Below, piece by piece: positions 1 to 10,206 of a DNA stretch of 58,619 bases (its first letter is position 1; every line of letters begins with the position of its first letter). The stretch is from NCBI GenBank assembly GCA_003170475.1, contig PMZI01000069.1:1-58619 (forward strand). The letters are read 5' to 3'. The notes under the pieces are model-generated. The model did no database searches. It was not told where the DNA came from and saw only the letters and a list, made by a program, of their open reading frames with translations. The translations under genes and the position numbers were made by a program. This stretch comes from Ignavibacteriota bacterium. GTDB taxonomy: Bacteria; Bacteroidota; Ignavibacteria; UBA10030.

Positions 1-102
1 TCGCCGTTTCAAGGGGTCACTGTAAGGCCGATTCATTGCTTCTCATTTCACTTCTGCATACTTTATCGAAAATCGCATCGGTATTCACTACTCGGATCAA
101 CC

Positions 103-1503
103 ATGACGCTTCAATTCCTGGGAGCAGTCCAGACAGTTACGGGATCAATGCACCTTTTGACAGCGAACGGAACCAGGGTTCTCTTTGATTGCGGTCTCTA
201 CCAGGGGAGAAGGGCGGAAGCGTTCGAGCGGAATCGCAATTTCCCATTCGACGCTTCGGCAATAACTGCCGTCGTCCTCTCACATGCTCACATCGATCAT
301 GCCGGCAATCTTCCGAATCTCGTGCGAAATGGCTTCAAAGGAACGATCTTTGCCACGAGTGCCACAAGAGATCTTTGCGGCGTTATGCTCTATGATAGTG
401 CGTACATACAAGAGCGTGATGCAGAATATGTCAATAAGCAGCACGCGAAGAGGAAAGAACCGCCCATCCAGCCGATCTACACACCGGAAGATGTTGAGCA
501 AACCATGGCCCAGATCGTGGGAGTGCGCTATCGGCAGAAGATCGAAGTGGCCGAAGGCATCAGTATCACGTTTATGGATGCCGGTCACATTCTTGGCTCT
601 GCCGTGACGTTGATAGAAGTCCGGGAAAACGGGAAGACCACAACCCTGGGCTTCTCGGGTGACCTCGGGCGGAAAAACATGCCGATCCTGAAGGACCCGG
701 AGCCGATCGGGGATGTAGATATTTGGATTTCTGAGAGCACCTACGGAGGCCGAATTCACGAACCGATTTCGGGGATGGAGCAACGCCTGCTTGAAGTGGT
801 GCAACGGACCATCGATCGGGGTGGAAAGGTCATCATCCCTGCTTTCAGCGTTGGAAAAACGCAGGAACTCCTGTACGTCTTGTTCACTCTCAATGATTCT
901 GGAAGGCTGCCCGCGATTCCAATCTTTGTGGATAGTCCACTTTCCGTAAACGCGACTGAGGTATTCCGAGCTCATCCGGAATGTTTCGACAAGGAGACAC
1001 TCAAGATCATTCTGGCAAATGAAGATCCATTCGGGTTTGGACGCCTGAAATTCATCAAGAGTGTCGACGAATCAAAGAAACTGAACGACATGAAGGAGCC
1101 CTGTATCATCATCGCGTCGTCCGGGATGTGCGAGGCGGGGCGCATCCTTCATCATCTCAAGAACAACATTCAGGATCCGCGTAATACCGTCCTGGTTGTG
1201 GGCTTCATGGCCGAACACACGCTGGGCCGAAGAATCGTCGAGCGGCAATCGGAATTGAAGATCTTCGGAGACATGGTTCAGCTGAAATCAGAAGTCGCAA
1301 TCCTCAATGCGTTCTCTGCTCACGCGGGGCAGGATGAACTTGTGAGCTATGCCCAGACGATGAACAAGACAAAGCTTAGGAAGGTCTTCCTGGTTCACGG
1401 TGAAGCGGCGCAGGCTCAGGAACTGTCACGGAAGCTCTCCGAGGCAGGATTTGGGAACATCTCGATTCCCACAAAAGGGGACACAGCGGAGTTTCCTCGA
1501 TGA
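103..1503 (+). CDS. MBL-fold beta-CASP RNA-processing nuclease (CPSF73/YSH1-like)
   Basis: 466 aa, the normal length for bacterial and archaeal YSH1/CPSF73-like proteins. The metallo-beta-lactamase signature HAHIDH lies at residues 61-66 (H61, H63, D65, H66 bind two zinc ions), followed by further metal ligands in DAGHILGSA and FSGDLG. A beta-CASP domain and a C-terminal RNA-specificity part (IIASSGMCEAGRI, AFSAHAGQDEL) follow. The family cleaves RNA endo- or exonucleolytically; the substrate here is not known. The reading frame is open to the window edge, but the N-terminus MTLQFLGAVQTVTGSMH matches the usual family start. Its stop overlaps the next start by 4 bp (ATGA), so the two genes are probably translationally coupled. 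Confidence 0.9.
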   Translation: MTLQFLGAVQTVTGSMHLLTANGTRVLFDCGLYQGRRAEAFERNRNFPFDASAITAVVLSHAHIDHAGNLPNLVRNGFKGTIFATSATRDLCGVMLYDSAYIQERDAEYVNKQHAKRKEPPIQPIYTPEDVEQTMAQIVGVRYRQKIEVAEGISITFMDAGHILGSAVTLIEVRENGKTTTLGFSGDLGRKNMPILKDPEPIGDVDIWISESTYGGRIHEPISGMEQRLLEVVQRTIDRGGKVIIPAFSVGKTQELLYVLFTLNDSGRLPAIPIFVDSPLSVNATEVFRAHPECFDKETLKIILANEDPFGFGRLKFIKSVDESKKLNDMKEPCIIIASSGMCEAGRILHHLKNNIQDPRNTVLVVGFMAEHTLGRRIVERQSELKIFGDMVQLKSEVAILNAFSAHAGQDELVSYAQTMNKTKLRKVFLVHGEAAQAQELSRKLSEAGFGNISIPTKGDTAEFPR

Positions 1504-2348
1504 GAATCCTGGTAACAGGCGGCAGTGGTTTGGTCGGACGTTACGTGGTGGAAGAACTCAAATTGACCCATCACGTCGAGATCCTGGATATCAGGAAACC
1601 GGATCGCACGCTGTTGCCCTACCATCCGGTCGATTTGCTCGACGAAGAGATAACGAGAAAGCATGTTCGTGAGTTTGATGTCGTTGTTCACCTTGCCGGA
1701 ATTCCTCATCCTTTGAATGATCCCGCGGAAAAGGTCTTTCGGACCAACACTCAGGCCACATACAATCTGCTTGAGGCCTGTGCGGTCAATGGAATTCGGC
1801 GTTTCGTTTTCATCTCCAGTGAATCGGTTCTTGGCTTCGCTTTCTCGACAACCCGGATGTGGCCGGATTTTCTGCCGATCGATGAACGACATTCTCTTCG
1901 GCCCCAGGATCCTTACGGACTGAGTAAAGTCACGTGCGAGCAAATTTGTAATGGATTCAGCCGTCGAACCGGAATGCAGACCATATGCCTTCGCCCGCCC
2001 TGGGTGTGGGCGCCGGAACCGAAAGAAATTGCTTTCTACCGGCAACTCAGGACCGAGTATCCAAAGTGGTACAAAAACCTCTGGGCCTACATTCATGTGT
2101 TTGACGTTGCGAAAGCGGTTCGCCAGTGTGTGGAATCTTCCGAACTTCCGCAGCACGACTCGTATTTCATCTGTTCGCCGGAAACCTGGGTCGATGTCGA
2201 ATCCAGGGAACTCGTCGCCCGGTTTTTCCCAGAGACTGGCCAAATATCTGAGTCGATTGCCGGAAGAGCCTCGCTCATCTCCTGCGAGAAAGCAAAAAAG
2301 GCATTTGGTTTTTCAGCACACTATTCGTGGCGGGATATCATCCCCTAA
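1500..2348 (+). CDS. NAD(P)-dependent epimerase/dehydratase (extended SDR)
   Basis: 282 aa. The N-terminal Rossmann motif VTGGSGLVG (residues 5-13) binds NAD(P), and the catalytic pair is in YGLSK. The upstream serine of the triad is in FISSESV. This is the extended short-chain dehydrogenase fold used by UDP-glucose epimerases and related sugar-nucleotide enzymes. The protein is at the short end of the family and the substrate cannot be told from sequence. GGAG 8 nt before the ATG and the ATGA overlap with the nuclease gene decide the start. Neighbours do not form an obvious sugar pathway. Confidence 0.85.
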   Translation: MRILVTGGSGLVGRYVVEELKLTHHVEILDIRKPDRTLLPYHPVDLLDEEITRKHVREFDVVVHLAGIPHPLNDPAEKVFRTNTQATYNLLEACAVNGIRRFVFISSESVLGFAFSTTRMWPDFLPIDERHSLRPQDPYGLSKVTCEQICNGFSRRTGMQTICLRPPWVWAPEPKEIAFYRQLRTEYPKWYKNLWAYIHVFDVAKAVRQCVESSELPQHDSYFICSPETWVDVESRELVARFFPETGQISESIAGRASLISCEKAKKAFGFSAHYSWRDIIP

Positions 2349-2373
2349 AACTGCTGGATCAAAGAACACGATC

Positions 2374-3318
2374 ATGAAGCCAAAGCCTATTCTGATTGAT
2401 ACCGACACAGGTGTAGACGATGCCATGGCATTGGTTCTGGCTTTCAATTCGCCGGAACTTTCGGTCAAAGCGATCACGACAGTGGCCGGGAATATCGATG
2501 TAGCCAAATGCACCCGAAACGTGGAGAGAATCCTTGATCTCCTCAACGTTCAGGATCGGCCGATTGTTGCTGAGGGTGCACGGCGACCCCTCCGGCTTCC
2601 ATTGTTGAGAGCGTCTGAAGTGCATGGAAAAGACGGACTTGGAGATGTGCCGGAATATTTGCCGCGATCACGAAAGTCTAAACATCCGCGGGCTGTGGAG
2701 ACGATTCTGCGATGTTGTGATCTGTACGGATCCAGACTCACGATAGTAGCCATTGGCCCATTGACAAACCTTGCTCTTGCCTGGAAGAAAAATCCGCGGG
2801 TGATGCGAAAAGTTGGGCGGATCGTGACCATGGGTGGTGCTCTCCGCGTCCAGGGAAACACAGGCCCGGTGGCAGAGTTCAACTACTTCGTCGATCCGGA
2901 TGCGGCACACATGGTTCTTAATTCCGGTATTTCTGTCACGGTGATTCCGCTCGATGTGACACATCAAGCGGTGGTCATGAGGAAGGAGATGGAGTATAGA
3001 GCAAGACGCCGCACCGGTCGTGTGGCACTCGCAATCCTGAAATTCACCGAAGCATACATGAAATACCATCTTGACACCCTGGGCTTCAACGGCGGATATC
3101 TTCATGATCCAATGGCCGTCGGTGTTGCGATCAATCCCGGGCTCGTGAAGACTCGAAACGTACACGTCGACGTTGAATCGAGAGGCACCTATACGCGGGG
3201 GATGACGGTGACGGATCTGCAGGAACATCTCGACTCTTCTCAGACCACCGTGGACGTCGCAGTGGCCGTCGACCGCGAACGTTTTCTTAAACTCTTCCAC
3301 GATCGTTTATGGAAGTGA
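2374..3318 (+). CDS. Inosine/uridine-preferring nucleoside hydrolase
   Basis: 314 aa, the usual length for the IUNH family. These enzymes hydrolyse the N-glycosidic bond of ribonucleosides to free base and ribose. The calcium-binding motif DTDTGVDDA lies near residues 8-16, and the conserved histidine region LHDPMAVGVAI is near the C-terminal third. The frame is open upstream to about 1951, but that part overlaps the SDR gene and lacks family similarity, so the ATG followed by KPKPILIDTDTG is taken as the start. It ends 10 bp inside the next gene. With adenosine deaminase, PNP and GuaA elsewhere in the window it fits purine salvage, although the genes are not linked as one operon. Confidence 0.9.
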   Translation: MKPKPILIDTDTGVDDAMALVLAFNSPELSVKAITTVAGNIDVAKCTRNVERILDLLNVQDRPIVAEGARRPLRLPLLRASEVHGKDGLGDVPEYLPRSRKSKHPRAVETILRCCDLYGSRLTIVAIGPLTNLALAWKKNPRVMRKVGRIVTMGGALRVQGNTGPVAEFNYFVDPDAAHMVLNSGISVTVIPLDVTHQAVVMRKEMEYRARRRTGRVALAILKFTEAYMKYHLDTLGFNGGYLHDPMAVGVAINPGLVKTRNVHVDVESRGTYTRGMTVTDLQEHLDSSQTTVDVAVAVDRERFLKLFHDRLWK

Positions 3319-5285
3319 AGAAATTCTTGGAACGTAGAACGAAAGGGCCGGGTCGTAATCGTCCGGTTGTTCGTTGCGTTGCGGGTTTCTTTAACGTCGT
3401 GATTCTTCTTTTCACCTTCTCTTCTGAAGCTGCCGCTCAGGAAGCTCTCCGGCCATCTGCGGTGCGCCTGGAGGACAGCCTCCGCGTTTCCTCGTTCGGG
3501 TTTGATCGCTCGCTGAATACGTTCACATGGAATGGCACCCTTTTCCTTGATCGGGAGTTCAACGGGATCGAATTCAAGCTGCGTCAGATCCTTCGGTCTC
3601 GACTTATTCGCACCGATCCGCTCTCGATTCAGGACGAGTATGGAGACAGTCTAACCATCGCGGCTCCGATCGTTGGCCCTTGGAAGGGATTTGTTCAACA
3701 AGTGTCATCGCTGGTCTCGGACAATCGCGCGATAGATTTGACGAAGCTTGCTCAACACCAGTTTCTGCTCGGTGTTCGAGTCTCTCCGTATCCTCGGCTC
3801 ATGCTGCAGGGGATGGCAGGCTACGAAATTGACGCCCAGCAGGATGAACGCGACGAAGGATTTACCTATCAAGCAGGTGCCGACGTTCGGGAGATGCAGC
3901 TTGAAGAATTCCGCGGGACGTTGCATGGCCACTGGGAACAATCGCTGCTGACGCGCCGCCGTCCGGCGTCCGCTTCACTCGATGTGTCTCTCGTTCGGGA
4001 GTTCGGAGCGGAGGGGCGAAATACCATTCTGATCTCCTACGATCAACTCCGTCGTGAATTCTACACTGCTGCCGACCCGGATGTCCAGCGAGTCTATCAA
4101 ATTGCCAACAACATCTTTCGCCGTGACGCAGCAACCTTCGAGGTTTCCGATCAGCTCTACTATCGTCCCTCTGATCAGATGCAGTTTGTTTTCCGGGGAG
4201 GTCTTCTCAACCGCACGATCGACCGCGGGATGAACTACAAAGTCTTCACCGGGACTTCAAATCCGCTGCTCGACACCCGTATCCAGGAACTCCAGCTGTA
4301 TGGCGAGGCGGGAACCACGATTCAGCTCATCCCTTGGTTAGGTGTGGATGTGAATCTCACGTACCGAGAACGCGAAGAGCGCCACAACGTGACCGAACAG
4401 GATGGGGTTCCACTTTCCGTGCTTCAACGTCAGGAACGATCCGAGCAACGCTTGGAGAATATTGCGCAGCGAACGAGTATTTCGTCCCAGATTCGGACCA
4501 CACTTTCTGACCATGATCAGTTGAACTTTGCAGGATCAGCAAGTATCTTACGCTACGACACGCCCGATAGCACGAACGTCGATGAGCGCGATGAGTTGCT
4601 CGTCACCGTCGGGTTTCAGGAGGTTCATCAGTTTAGCAATGAGCTCAGTGTGAGCTTCGCAGGGGACGTTACCCTGAATCATCTTGTGTATTTGAAAAGC
4701 GTGCAGAGCGCCAATAACAACTGGAATCGGGTGATACGGTTCTCGCCTGCCGTCACCTTCATGCCCAGTGAGAGGTTCCGAACAGTGAATCAGGCCGAGG
4801 TCCTCGGCAACTACACGGTGTACGACTTTGAAGACCAGGCTGCGTTTACGAAGAGCTTTTCGTTTCGACAGGCGTCGTGGGTCGATTCGACTGCCGTTCA
4901 GGTAACGAACCTTCTCGGTTTCAGTTTTGTTGGAGAAGTCAGAGTCTACGAGCGCGGCATTCTCCAATGGTCCGATTTTAAGGAACGGCCCCAGGACTAT
5001 TTTGTTGAGCAATCCTACTGGCCTCGTCTGACGTATGATGTAGCCCGGGATCTGCGCCTTGGAGTTGGGTTTCGCTATTTCGGTCAGGACAGGTACAGTT
5101 ATCAGGGCGGGACAAAGAATCTCGAGCGCCAGCTTGCAACTTCCGGACCAACGGTAGCGTTGGAATGGGGAGGGATAGGGTTCCAGCATGTTCTGCTGGA
5201 AGGGTGGAACGAGACTCAACGGCAAGACGGACAAGCGACTCGCGCAATTCCTAACGTATCTTTGAAAGTCAATTTCACAATGTGA
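3309..5285 (+). CDS. Large outer-membrane beta-barrel-like protein, unknown function
   Basis: 658 aa. The N-terminus has a basic stretch, a hydrophobic core (GFFNVVILLFTFSSEA) and an AAAQ-type cleavage site, so it is exported. The rest is rich in alternating polar/hydrophobic strands with many aromatic residues (for example GTTIQLIPWLGVDVNLTYRE) and ends in VSLKVNFTM, a typical terminal strand of an outer-membrane barrel. I do not recognise a named family. It overlaps the nucleoside hydrolase by 10 bp and the following ATP-binding protein abuts it, suggesting one transcription unit. Barrel topology is inference from composition. Confidence 0.75.
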   Translation: MEVKKFLERRTKGPGRNRPVVRCVAGFFNVVILLFTFSSEAAAQEALRPSAVRLEDSLRVSSFGFDRSLNTFTWNGTLFLDREFNGIEFKLRQILRSRLIRTDPLSIQDEYGDSLTIAAPIVGPWKGFVQQVSSLVSDNRAIDLTKLAQHQFLLGVRVSPYPRLMLQGMAGYEIDAQQDERDEGFTYQAGADVREMQLEEFRGTLHGHWEQSLLTRRRPASASLDVSLVREFGAEGRNTILISYDQLRREFYTAADPDVQRVYQIANNIFRRDAATFEVSDQLYYRPSDQMQFVFRGGLLNRTIDRGMNYKVFTGTSNPLLDTRIQELQLYGEAGTTIQLIPWLGVDVNLTYREREERHNVTEQDGVPLSVLQRQERSEQRLENIAQRTSISSQIRTTLSDHDQLNFAGSASILRYDTPDSTNVDERDELLVTVGFQEVHQFSNELSVSFAGDVTLNHLVYLKSVQSANNNWNRVIRFSPAVTFMPSERFRTVNQAEVLGNYTVYDFEDQAAFTKSFSFRQASWVDSTAVQVTNLLGFSFVGEVRVYERGILQWSDFKERPQDYFVEQSYWPRLTYDVARDLRLGVGFRYFGQDRYSYQGGTKNLERQLATSGPTVALEWGGIGFQHVLLEGWNETQRQDGQATRAIPNVSLKVNFTM

Positions 5286-5290
5286 GGCCG

Positions 5291-5788
5291 ATGAAGAAGC
5301 CTGCGAAATCGAGCTCAAAGAAAAGAATCCAAAAGAAGAGTACAAGTCCGCCCAAACGCCTCGGGCGTATGCAGTTCAAATTTGAATGCACGAGCGACCC
5401 GAAAGAGATTGCGAAGGTCGAACCCTTTCTGCAGAAGATCAACAAAGCGACCAGAATGGATGATGGAACGTTTTATCGTCTGTTGGTCGCAGGCACTGAG
5501 GCCATCAACAACGGGATCCTCCATGGGAACAAATCGGATCCGAACAAGTCGGTCTGTGTGACCTGCACTGTCGATAGTCGCAAATTGATTTTTCGCGTCA
5601 AAGATCAGGGACGGGGATTCAAACCGGAGGAAGTACCCGATCCACTCGAGGAGAAGAACCTCATGAAGACAAGTGGACGGGGCATCTTTTTGATGCGGTC
5701 TCTGATGGATAAGGTCAATTTCACACTGACGTCCGAGGGGACAGAAGTTGAGTTGGTGATTGACATGAAGCACCTTGGCCATGGATAG
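5291..5788 (+). CDS. ATP-binding protein of the anti-sigma/RsbW type (HATPase)
   Basis: 165 aa from the ATG chosen here. A GTG at 5282, overlapping the upstream stop, would add three residues and is the alternative. After a Lys/Ser-rich tail of about 25 residues comes a GHKL ATPase fold: N box in GTEAINNGILHGNK, G1 box VKDQGRGF, and G2 box TSGRGIFLMRSLMDKV. Such stand-alone modules are serine kinases or anti-sigma factors that bind a sigma factor or an anti-anti-sigma protein. No partner sigma factor or STAS protein is visible nearby. It closes the plus-strand run and is followed by a strong terminator. Confidence 0.85.
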   Translation: MKKPAKSSSKKRIQKKSTSPPKRLGRMQFKFECTSDPKEIAKVEPFLQKINKATRMDDGTFYRLLVAGTEAINNGILHGNKSDPNKSVCVTCTVDSRKLIFRVKDQGRGFKPEEVPDPLEEKNLMKTSGRGIFLMRSLMDKVNFTLTSEGTEVELVIDMKHLGHG

Positions 5789-5883
5789 AACGCAGGGTGG
5801 TCGTCGATTCACTCAGTATGCCAAGCTCTCCTGAGTGATGCCCAATCGTTCTTCTTTCACACGTCAAGTCTGTAGTTTCATGC

Positions 5884-5926
5884 ATAAAAAAACCCGGAGG
5901 GTGGTTGCCTCCGGGTTTCTTGTTTG
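5884..5926. terminator. Bidirectional intrinsic terminator
   Basis: An 11-bp perfect stem, AAACCCGGAGG (5890-5900) with CCTCCGGGTTT (5908-5918), encloses a 7-nt loop. A-rich sequence lies before it and T-rich sequence after it, so it can end transcription from both sides. It lies between convergent genes: the HATPase gene (+) and the SGNH lipoprotein gene (-). Confidence 0.92.
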
Positions 5927-5953
5927 ATGGATCCGAATCGGACCGCGTGAATC

Positions 5954-7417
5954 CTAACGGAGATCCGTCGTCCCGAACATTCTCTGGAAATCCTTGAATG
6001 CATCGGCCGGCAGAATCGGCAGACCGTCCTGGGATGAAATCTTTCCAAGCGGAGCCGGAATGCCGGGAAGCTGAGAAACATCGACGTACGGGATGGTCAT
6101 TCCGAATGCCGAGTTCATAGCCTTGATGTACTGATTGGCGACAATTCCATATCCCCGGGACGATGGATGCACGCCGTCGAGACTGAACAACGCGCCGGAA
6201 ATGTAAGCGGTCGTATAAGTCTCTCCAGCAATAGCATAACCGTTCCTGGCGATATCATTGAAAAACGAGAAGAAATCAACCACGGCAGCGCCATTCGCGC
6301 TAGCAACAGAGGCGATCGTTGCATTGAAAGCGGCGGTGGCATTGGCGCAGCTTGTCTGTTCGGTCGCATCAAGGACGAGCGCATTCGGCCACGGATTCTG
6401 CGGGTGCAGGCCAAACGGCTTGGTTGTGTCGATACCCAGTGCCTTGACCGCGGCGTACGGAATCCCATTTGCACGATACCAGAGACCGGTCGGCTGGCCG
6501 AGATAGGCGGCGTATGTCATGCCTGTCAAAGTAAGCAACGGCGGATTCGCTTCCGTGAGTGATGTCACACCTGATGCAACGCCCGATTCACCTGCCTTCT
6601 GATAATAGAGCTGCAGGCCGAGTGCCCCGATTTTTGCCGCGACTGCCGGTCCCACGGTATTAAAGAATGGAATCGCCCTGACGTCAGGGATATTTCCGAC
6701 AACGATCTTCACGTTTGGAAGCGACGTCTTCAGCGAACTGAGCGCCTGGGTATAGAGTGCCGTGAATGTCGCCGTCGGAGTTGGAGCCGCAGGTGACACT
6801 CCGCCGCTGGTCGCATAGCCGAGAACATCATTTGCGCCGAGCCAGAATGTCATGATGTCGGGTTGGAGTGCGATAGCCTGTTTGTAGACACTCTTCGGGA
6901 ACGACGACACGCTCGTCCATCGAAGGATTGCATCCCGGCCTAACGGTGGGGACTGATATGTACCCGTCTCATCCATGAATCCGGCCAGAGGTATCCCCGG
7001 AATTCCGAGATTGTCGTACGGTCTGGCCAAGGCGAGATTCGTCGGTTGACCAGCTGTCAGACCCTTCGGGCCAATGACAGGCCCGACGAGGCTGATGATC
7101 TCGTAGCGCGAAGCTTTGCCCGTGGCATCCGGAGTTCCGGGATCGGAATAGTACGGCTGTTCAAAGCTGCCGAGGGTAGCCCCGGCCTTCGTCAATTGCT
7201 GTGAGATGAGCATGGGATAGCTGTACATCTGGGATGATTGATACAGCCCTGCGGATTGGTATCCCGCAGTCAGGCTGTTGCCAACTGCGACGTACTTCTT
7301 GATCGTGAGCGATCCGAGCGAAGCCACCGGGCCGTTCGGCGCCGAGTCGCTGCAACCGACAAGGCTCATCGCTGCAAGTCCGGCCGCGATCAGAAAGAAT
7401 TTCATCATCAATTTCAT
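5954..7417 (-). CDS. SGNH/GDSL-type hydrolase lipoprotein
   Basis: 487 aa. The ATG with AAGGAG 6 nt upstream defines the start; an in-frame ATG 8 codons earlier has no such site. A lipoprotein signal ends in the lipobox LVGC, with C22 as the predicted lipidated residue. SGNH blocks are visible: block I VAVGNSLTAG (S48 nucleophile, with GNSL in place of the classic GDSL), block III LGANDV, and block V DGVHPSSRGY (Asp/His of the triad). This points to an esterase/lipase-like hydrolase anchored in a membrane and facing the periplasm or outside. It follows the FadL gene by 45 bp on the same strand, so uptake of lipidic substrates may be coupled to their hydrolysis (inference). Confidence 0.9.
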   Translation of the reverse strand: MKLMMKFFLIAAGLAAMSLVGCSDSAPNGPVASLGSLTIKKYVAVGNSLTAGYQSAGLYQSSQMYSYPMLISQQLTKAGATLGSFEQPYYSDPGTPDATGKASRYEIISLVGPVIGPKGLTAGQPTNLALARPYDNLGIPGIPLAGFMDETGTYQSPPLGRDAILRWTSVSSFPKSVYKQAIALQPDIMTFWLGANDVLGYATSGGVSPAAPTPTATFTALYTQALSSLKTSLPNVKIVVGNIPDVRAIPFFNTVGPAVAAKIGALGLQLYYQKAGESGVASGVTSLTEANPPLLTLTGMTYAAYLGQPTGLWYRANGIPYAAVKALGIDTTKPFGLHPQNPWPNALVLDATEQTSCANATAAFNATIASVASANGAAVVDFFSFFNDIARNGYAIAGETYTTAYISGALFSLDGVHPSSRGYGIVANQYIKAMNSAFGMTIPYVDVSQLPGIPAPLGKISSQDGLPILPADAFKDFQRMFGTTDLR

Positions 7418-7462
7418 ATATGCTCCTTGAGTTACGTGCAATGTCTGTCGTTCAGTGTCAGA

Positions 7463-8677
7463 TCAAAATGAGTATCCGAAGTCCAAAGCGAACAAGTTCG
7501 CTGTGGAATTATAGGTTCCGTCAAAATTGATGGCAGTGCCAACAGCCTGACGCTGGTCAAACTTGATAAACATGTATGCAAGGTCGACCGAGATGTGCTT
7601 GGTAAGGCTGTAGCCGAGACCGACACTGACTTCGTTTCTGCTCGCGTCCGGAAGGAGAGGTTCGACATACATCGTGGGCGCCGGGGTATGGTCATAGAGA
7701 TACCCTGCACGCAGCTGCCAGTCCCCCATCGCATACTCGGCCCCGAACCGAATGATATAGGTGTCTACGTAGTTCTTTGGCGAGACCTCAACCGAGTTGT
7801 CCTTCTTGAATGTGACAGCCAGCTCCTTGTAGGAGGACCATCCGACATACTGATAATCCCCTTCGAATGTGAGATTCCTGACAGGGCTGTAAGCGACGCC
7901 AAGGAATCCCGTGGCTGGCAATGTCAAGGAAGAGGAAACATCGCCGGCGGGATAGACGCTGCGCATCGGATCGAATGTCGCGGTACCATTCGCATCGATC
8001 TTTACCTGGCTGCGATACGAAACACCGATCGAGAGATCCTGCGAGGCTTTATACATAGCCCCGGCGTTCCATCCCATCCCTGTTCCGTTTGCCTCGATGG
8101 TGACATTCGCATGAGGATCAAATGGATCGCTCAAAACACTCTTCAGAGTGACCTTGCCGGTAGCATAGTTCATCCCGACGCCAATCGAGAACTTGTCGGT
8201 GAGCTTGTAGGCAAGCGTTGGCGTGAAGAAAAAGGTCTGAAGATCAACCTTTGTGCTGATAAACCTGCCGGACCAATCTGCTGGCCACTCAGTGCCTAGG
8301 CCGTAGGGATTGTTCACCCCTATGCCCGCGACCAAGTCGTCCGTGATTTGACATGACGCATACACGTTGATGGGGGTAAAGGTCTGGCTCACCATCTTGG
8401 TCTGCTGATTCGTATTCAGTTGAACAGGACCGTAAAATGAAGTCGATGGCAAAATGACTGTCGCCCCAACATAGAACTGTATGCCGTCTTGGTACGCAAG
8501 ACCGGCGGGATTGAAGTACATCGCTGAGAGATCCGAAGCTCGGGCAGCAAAAGCGCCCCCCTGACCCATGGCTCTCGCTCCGTGTTCGTTGAGTTGAAAG
8601 CCACCGCTGAATGCAGCGGTAAGTGGGATCAAGACCAAGAGTGCGGCGGCCGCAAATAAAATCGTCGCTCGTCTCAA
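7463..8677 (-). CDS. OmpP1/FadL/TodX-family outer-membrane transporter
   Basis: 404 aa from the start chosen here. FadL-type channels take up long-chain fatty acids and other hydrophobic compounds across the outer membrane. After the signal peptide comes the family hallmark GGFQLNEHGARAMGQGGAFAA followed by SAMYFNPAGLA (NPAG motif), and the protein ends in a terminal aromatic strand (FALDFGYSF). The start is a TTG preceded by GGAAGGAGGAG, an exceptionally strong ribosome binding site, and gives a clean signal peptide beginning MRRATILFAAAALL. A GTG at 8713 would add 12 residues but has no ribosome binding site. A promoter lies at 8748-8776, and the SGNH lipoprotein gene follows. Confidence 0.93.
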   Translation of the reverse strand: MRRATILFAAAALLVLIPLTAAFSGGFQLNEHGARAMGQGGAFAARASDLSAMYFNPAGLAYQDGIQFYVGATVILPSTSFYGPVQLNTNQQTKMVSQTFTPINVYASCQITDDLVAGIGVNNPYGLGTEWPADWSGRFISTKVDLQTFFFTPTLAYKLTDKFSIGVGMNYATGKVTLKSVLSDPFDPHANVTIEANGTGMGWNAGAMYKASQDLSIGVSYRSQVKIDANGTATFDPMRSVYPAGDVSSSLTLPATGFLGVAYSPVRNLTFEGDYQYVGWSSYKELAVTFKKDNSVEVSPKNYVDTYIIRFGAEYAMGDWQLRAGYLYDHTPAPTMYVEPLLPDASRNEVSVGLGYSLTKHISVDLAYMFIKFDQRQAVGTAINFDGTYNSTANLFALDFGYSF

Positions 8678-8747
8678 GTTCTCCTCCTTCCTCAAAAAAG
8701 TTATTGTTTTCACGGTGATTTAGGTAGGATCGATTTTGAACTTTCTA

Positions 8748-8776
8748 AGAATAGAGAATCAGAAACTCAATTGCAA
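8748..8776 (-). promoter_or_regulatory. Predicted sigma-70 promoter of the fadL-like operon
   Basis: Read on the minus strand: -35 TTGCAA (8771-8776), 17 bp, -10 TATTCT (8748-8753). Transcription would start near 8741, giving a leader of about 65 nt before the TTG start at 8677. Confidence 0.6.
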
Positions 8777-8812
8777 CATCCATTTTCCCCGGAAACGGGC
8801 ACTTACAAATGC

Positions 8813-8842
8813 GAAGTCCCGATATGGTCATATCGGGACTTC
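8813..8842 (-). terminator. Hairpin downstream of mdh
   Basis: A perfect 14-bp inverted repeat, 8813-8826 against 8829-8842 (left arm GAAGTCCCGATATG), with only two bases between the arms. It lies 27 bp after the mdh stop. The following tract on the minus strand is only weakly T-rich, so it is either an intrinsic terminator or an mRNA 3-prime stabilising hairpin. Confidence 0.7.
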
Positions 8843-8868
8843 TTGGTGCACAAGAACGGCCAGTGATA

Positions 8869-10169
<1,301 letters not shown>

Positions 10170-10206
10170 ACTCTTATCTCCAGACTGGACTGATCAAAAC
10201 AAAAAG

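Noticed and set aside
1-102. Coding extension upstream of the first gene
   Set aside because: The frame is open to the window edge, but the family N-terminus begins at the ATG at 103 and the upstream codons show no similarity or ribosome binding site.
1416-2243. 275-codon open frame on the minus strand across the SDR gene
   Set aside because: Opposite to a well-supported SDR gene with Rossmann and YxxxK motifs; no domain on the antisense side.
4548-5345. 265-codon open frame on the minus strand inside the barrel-protein gene
   Set aside because: Antisense shadow of a coding region with a clear signal peptide and coupled neighbours; no motif and no ribosome binding site.
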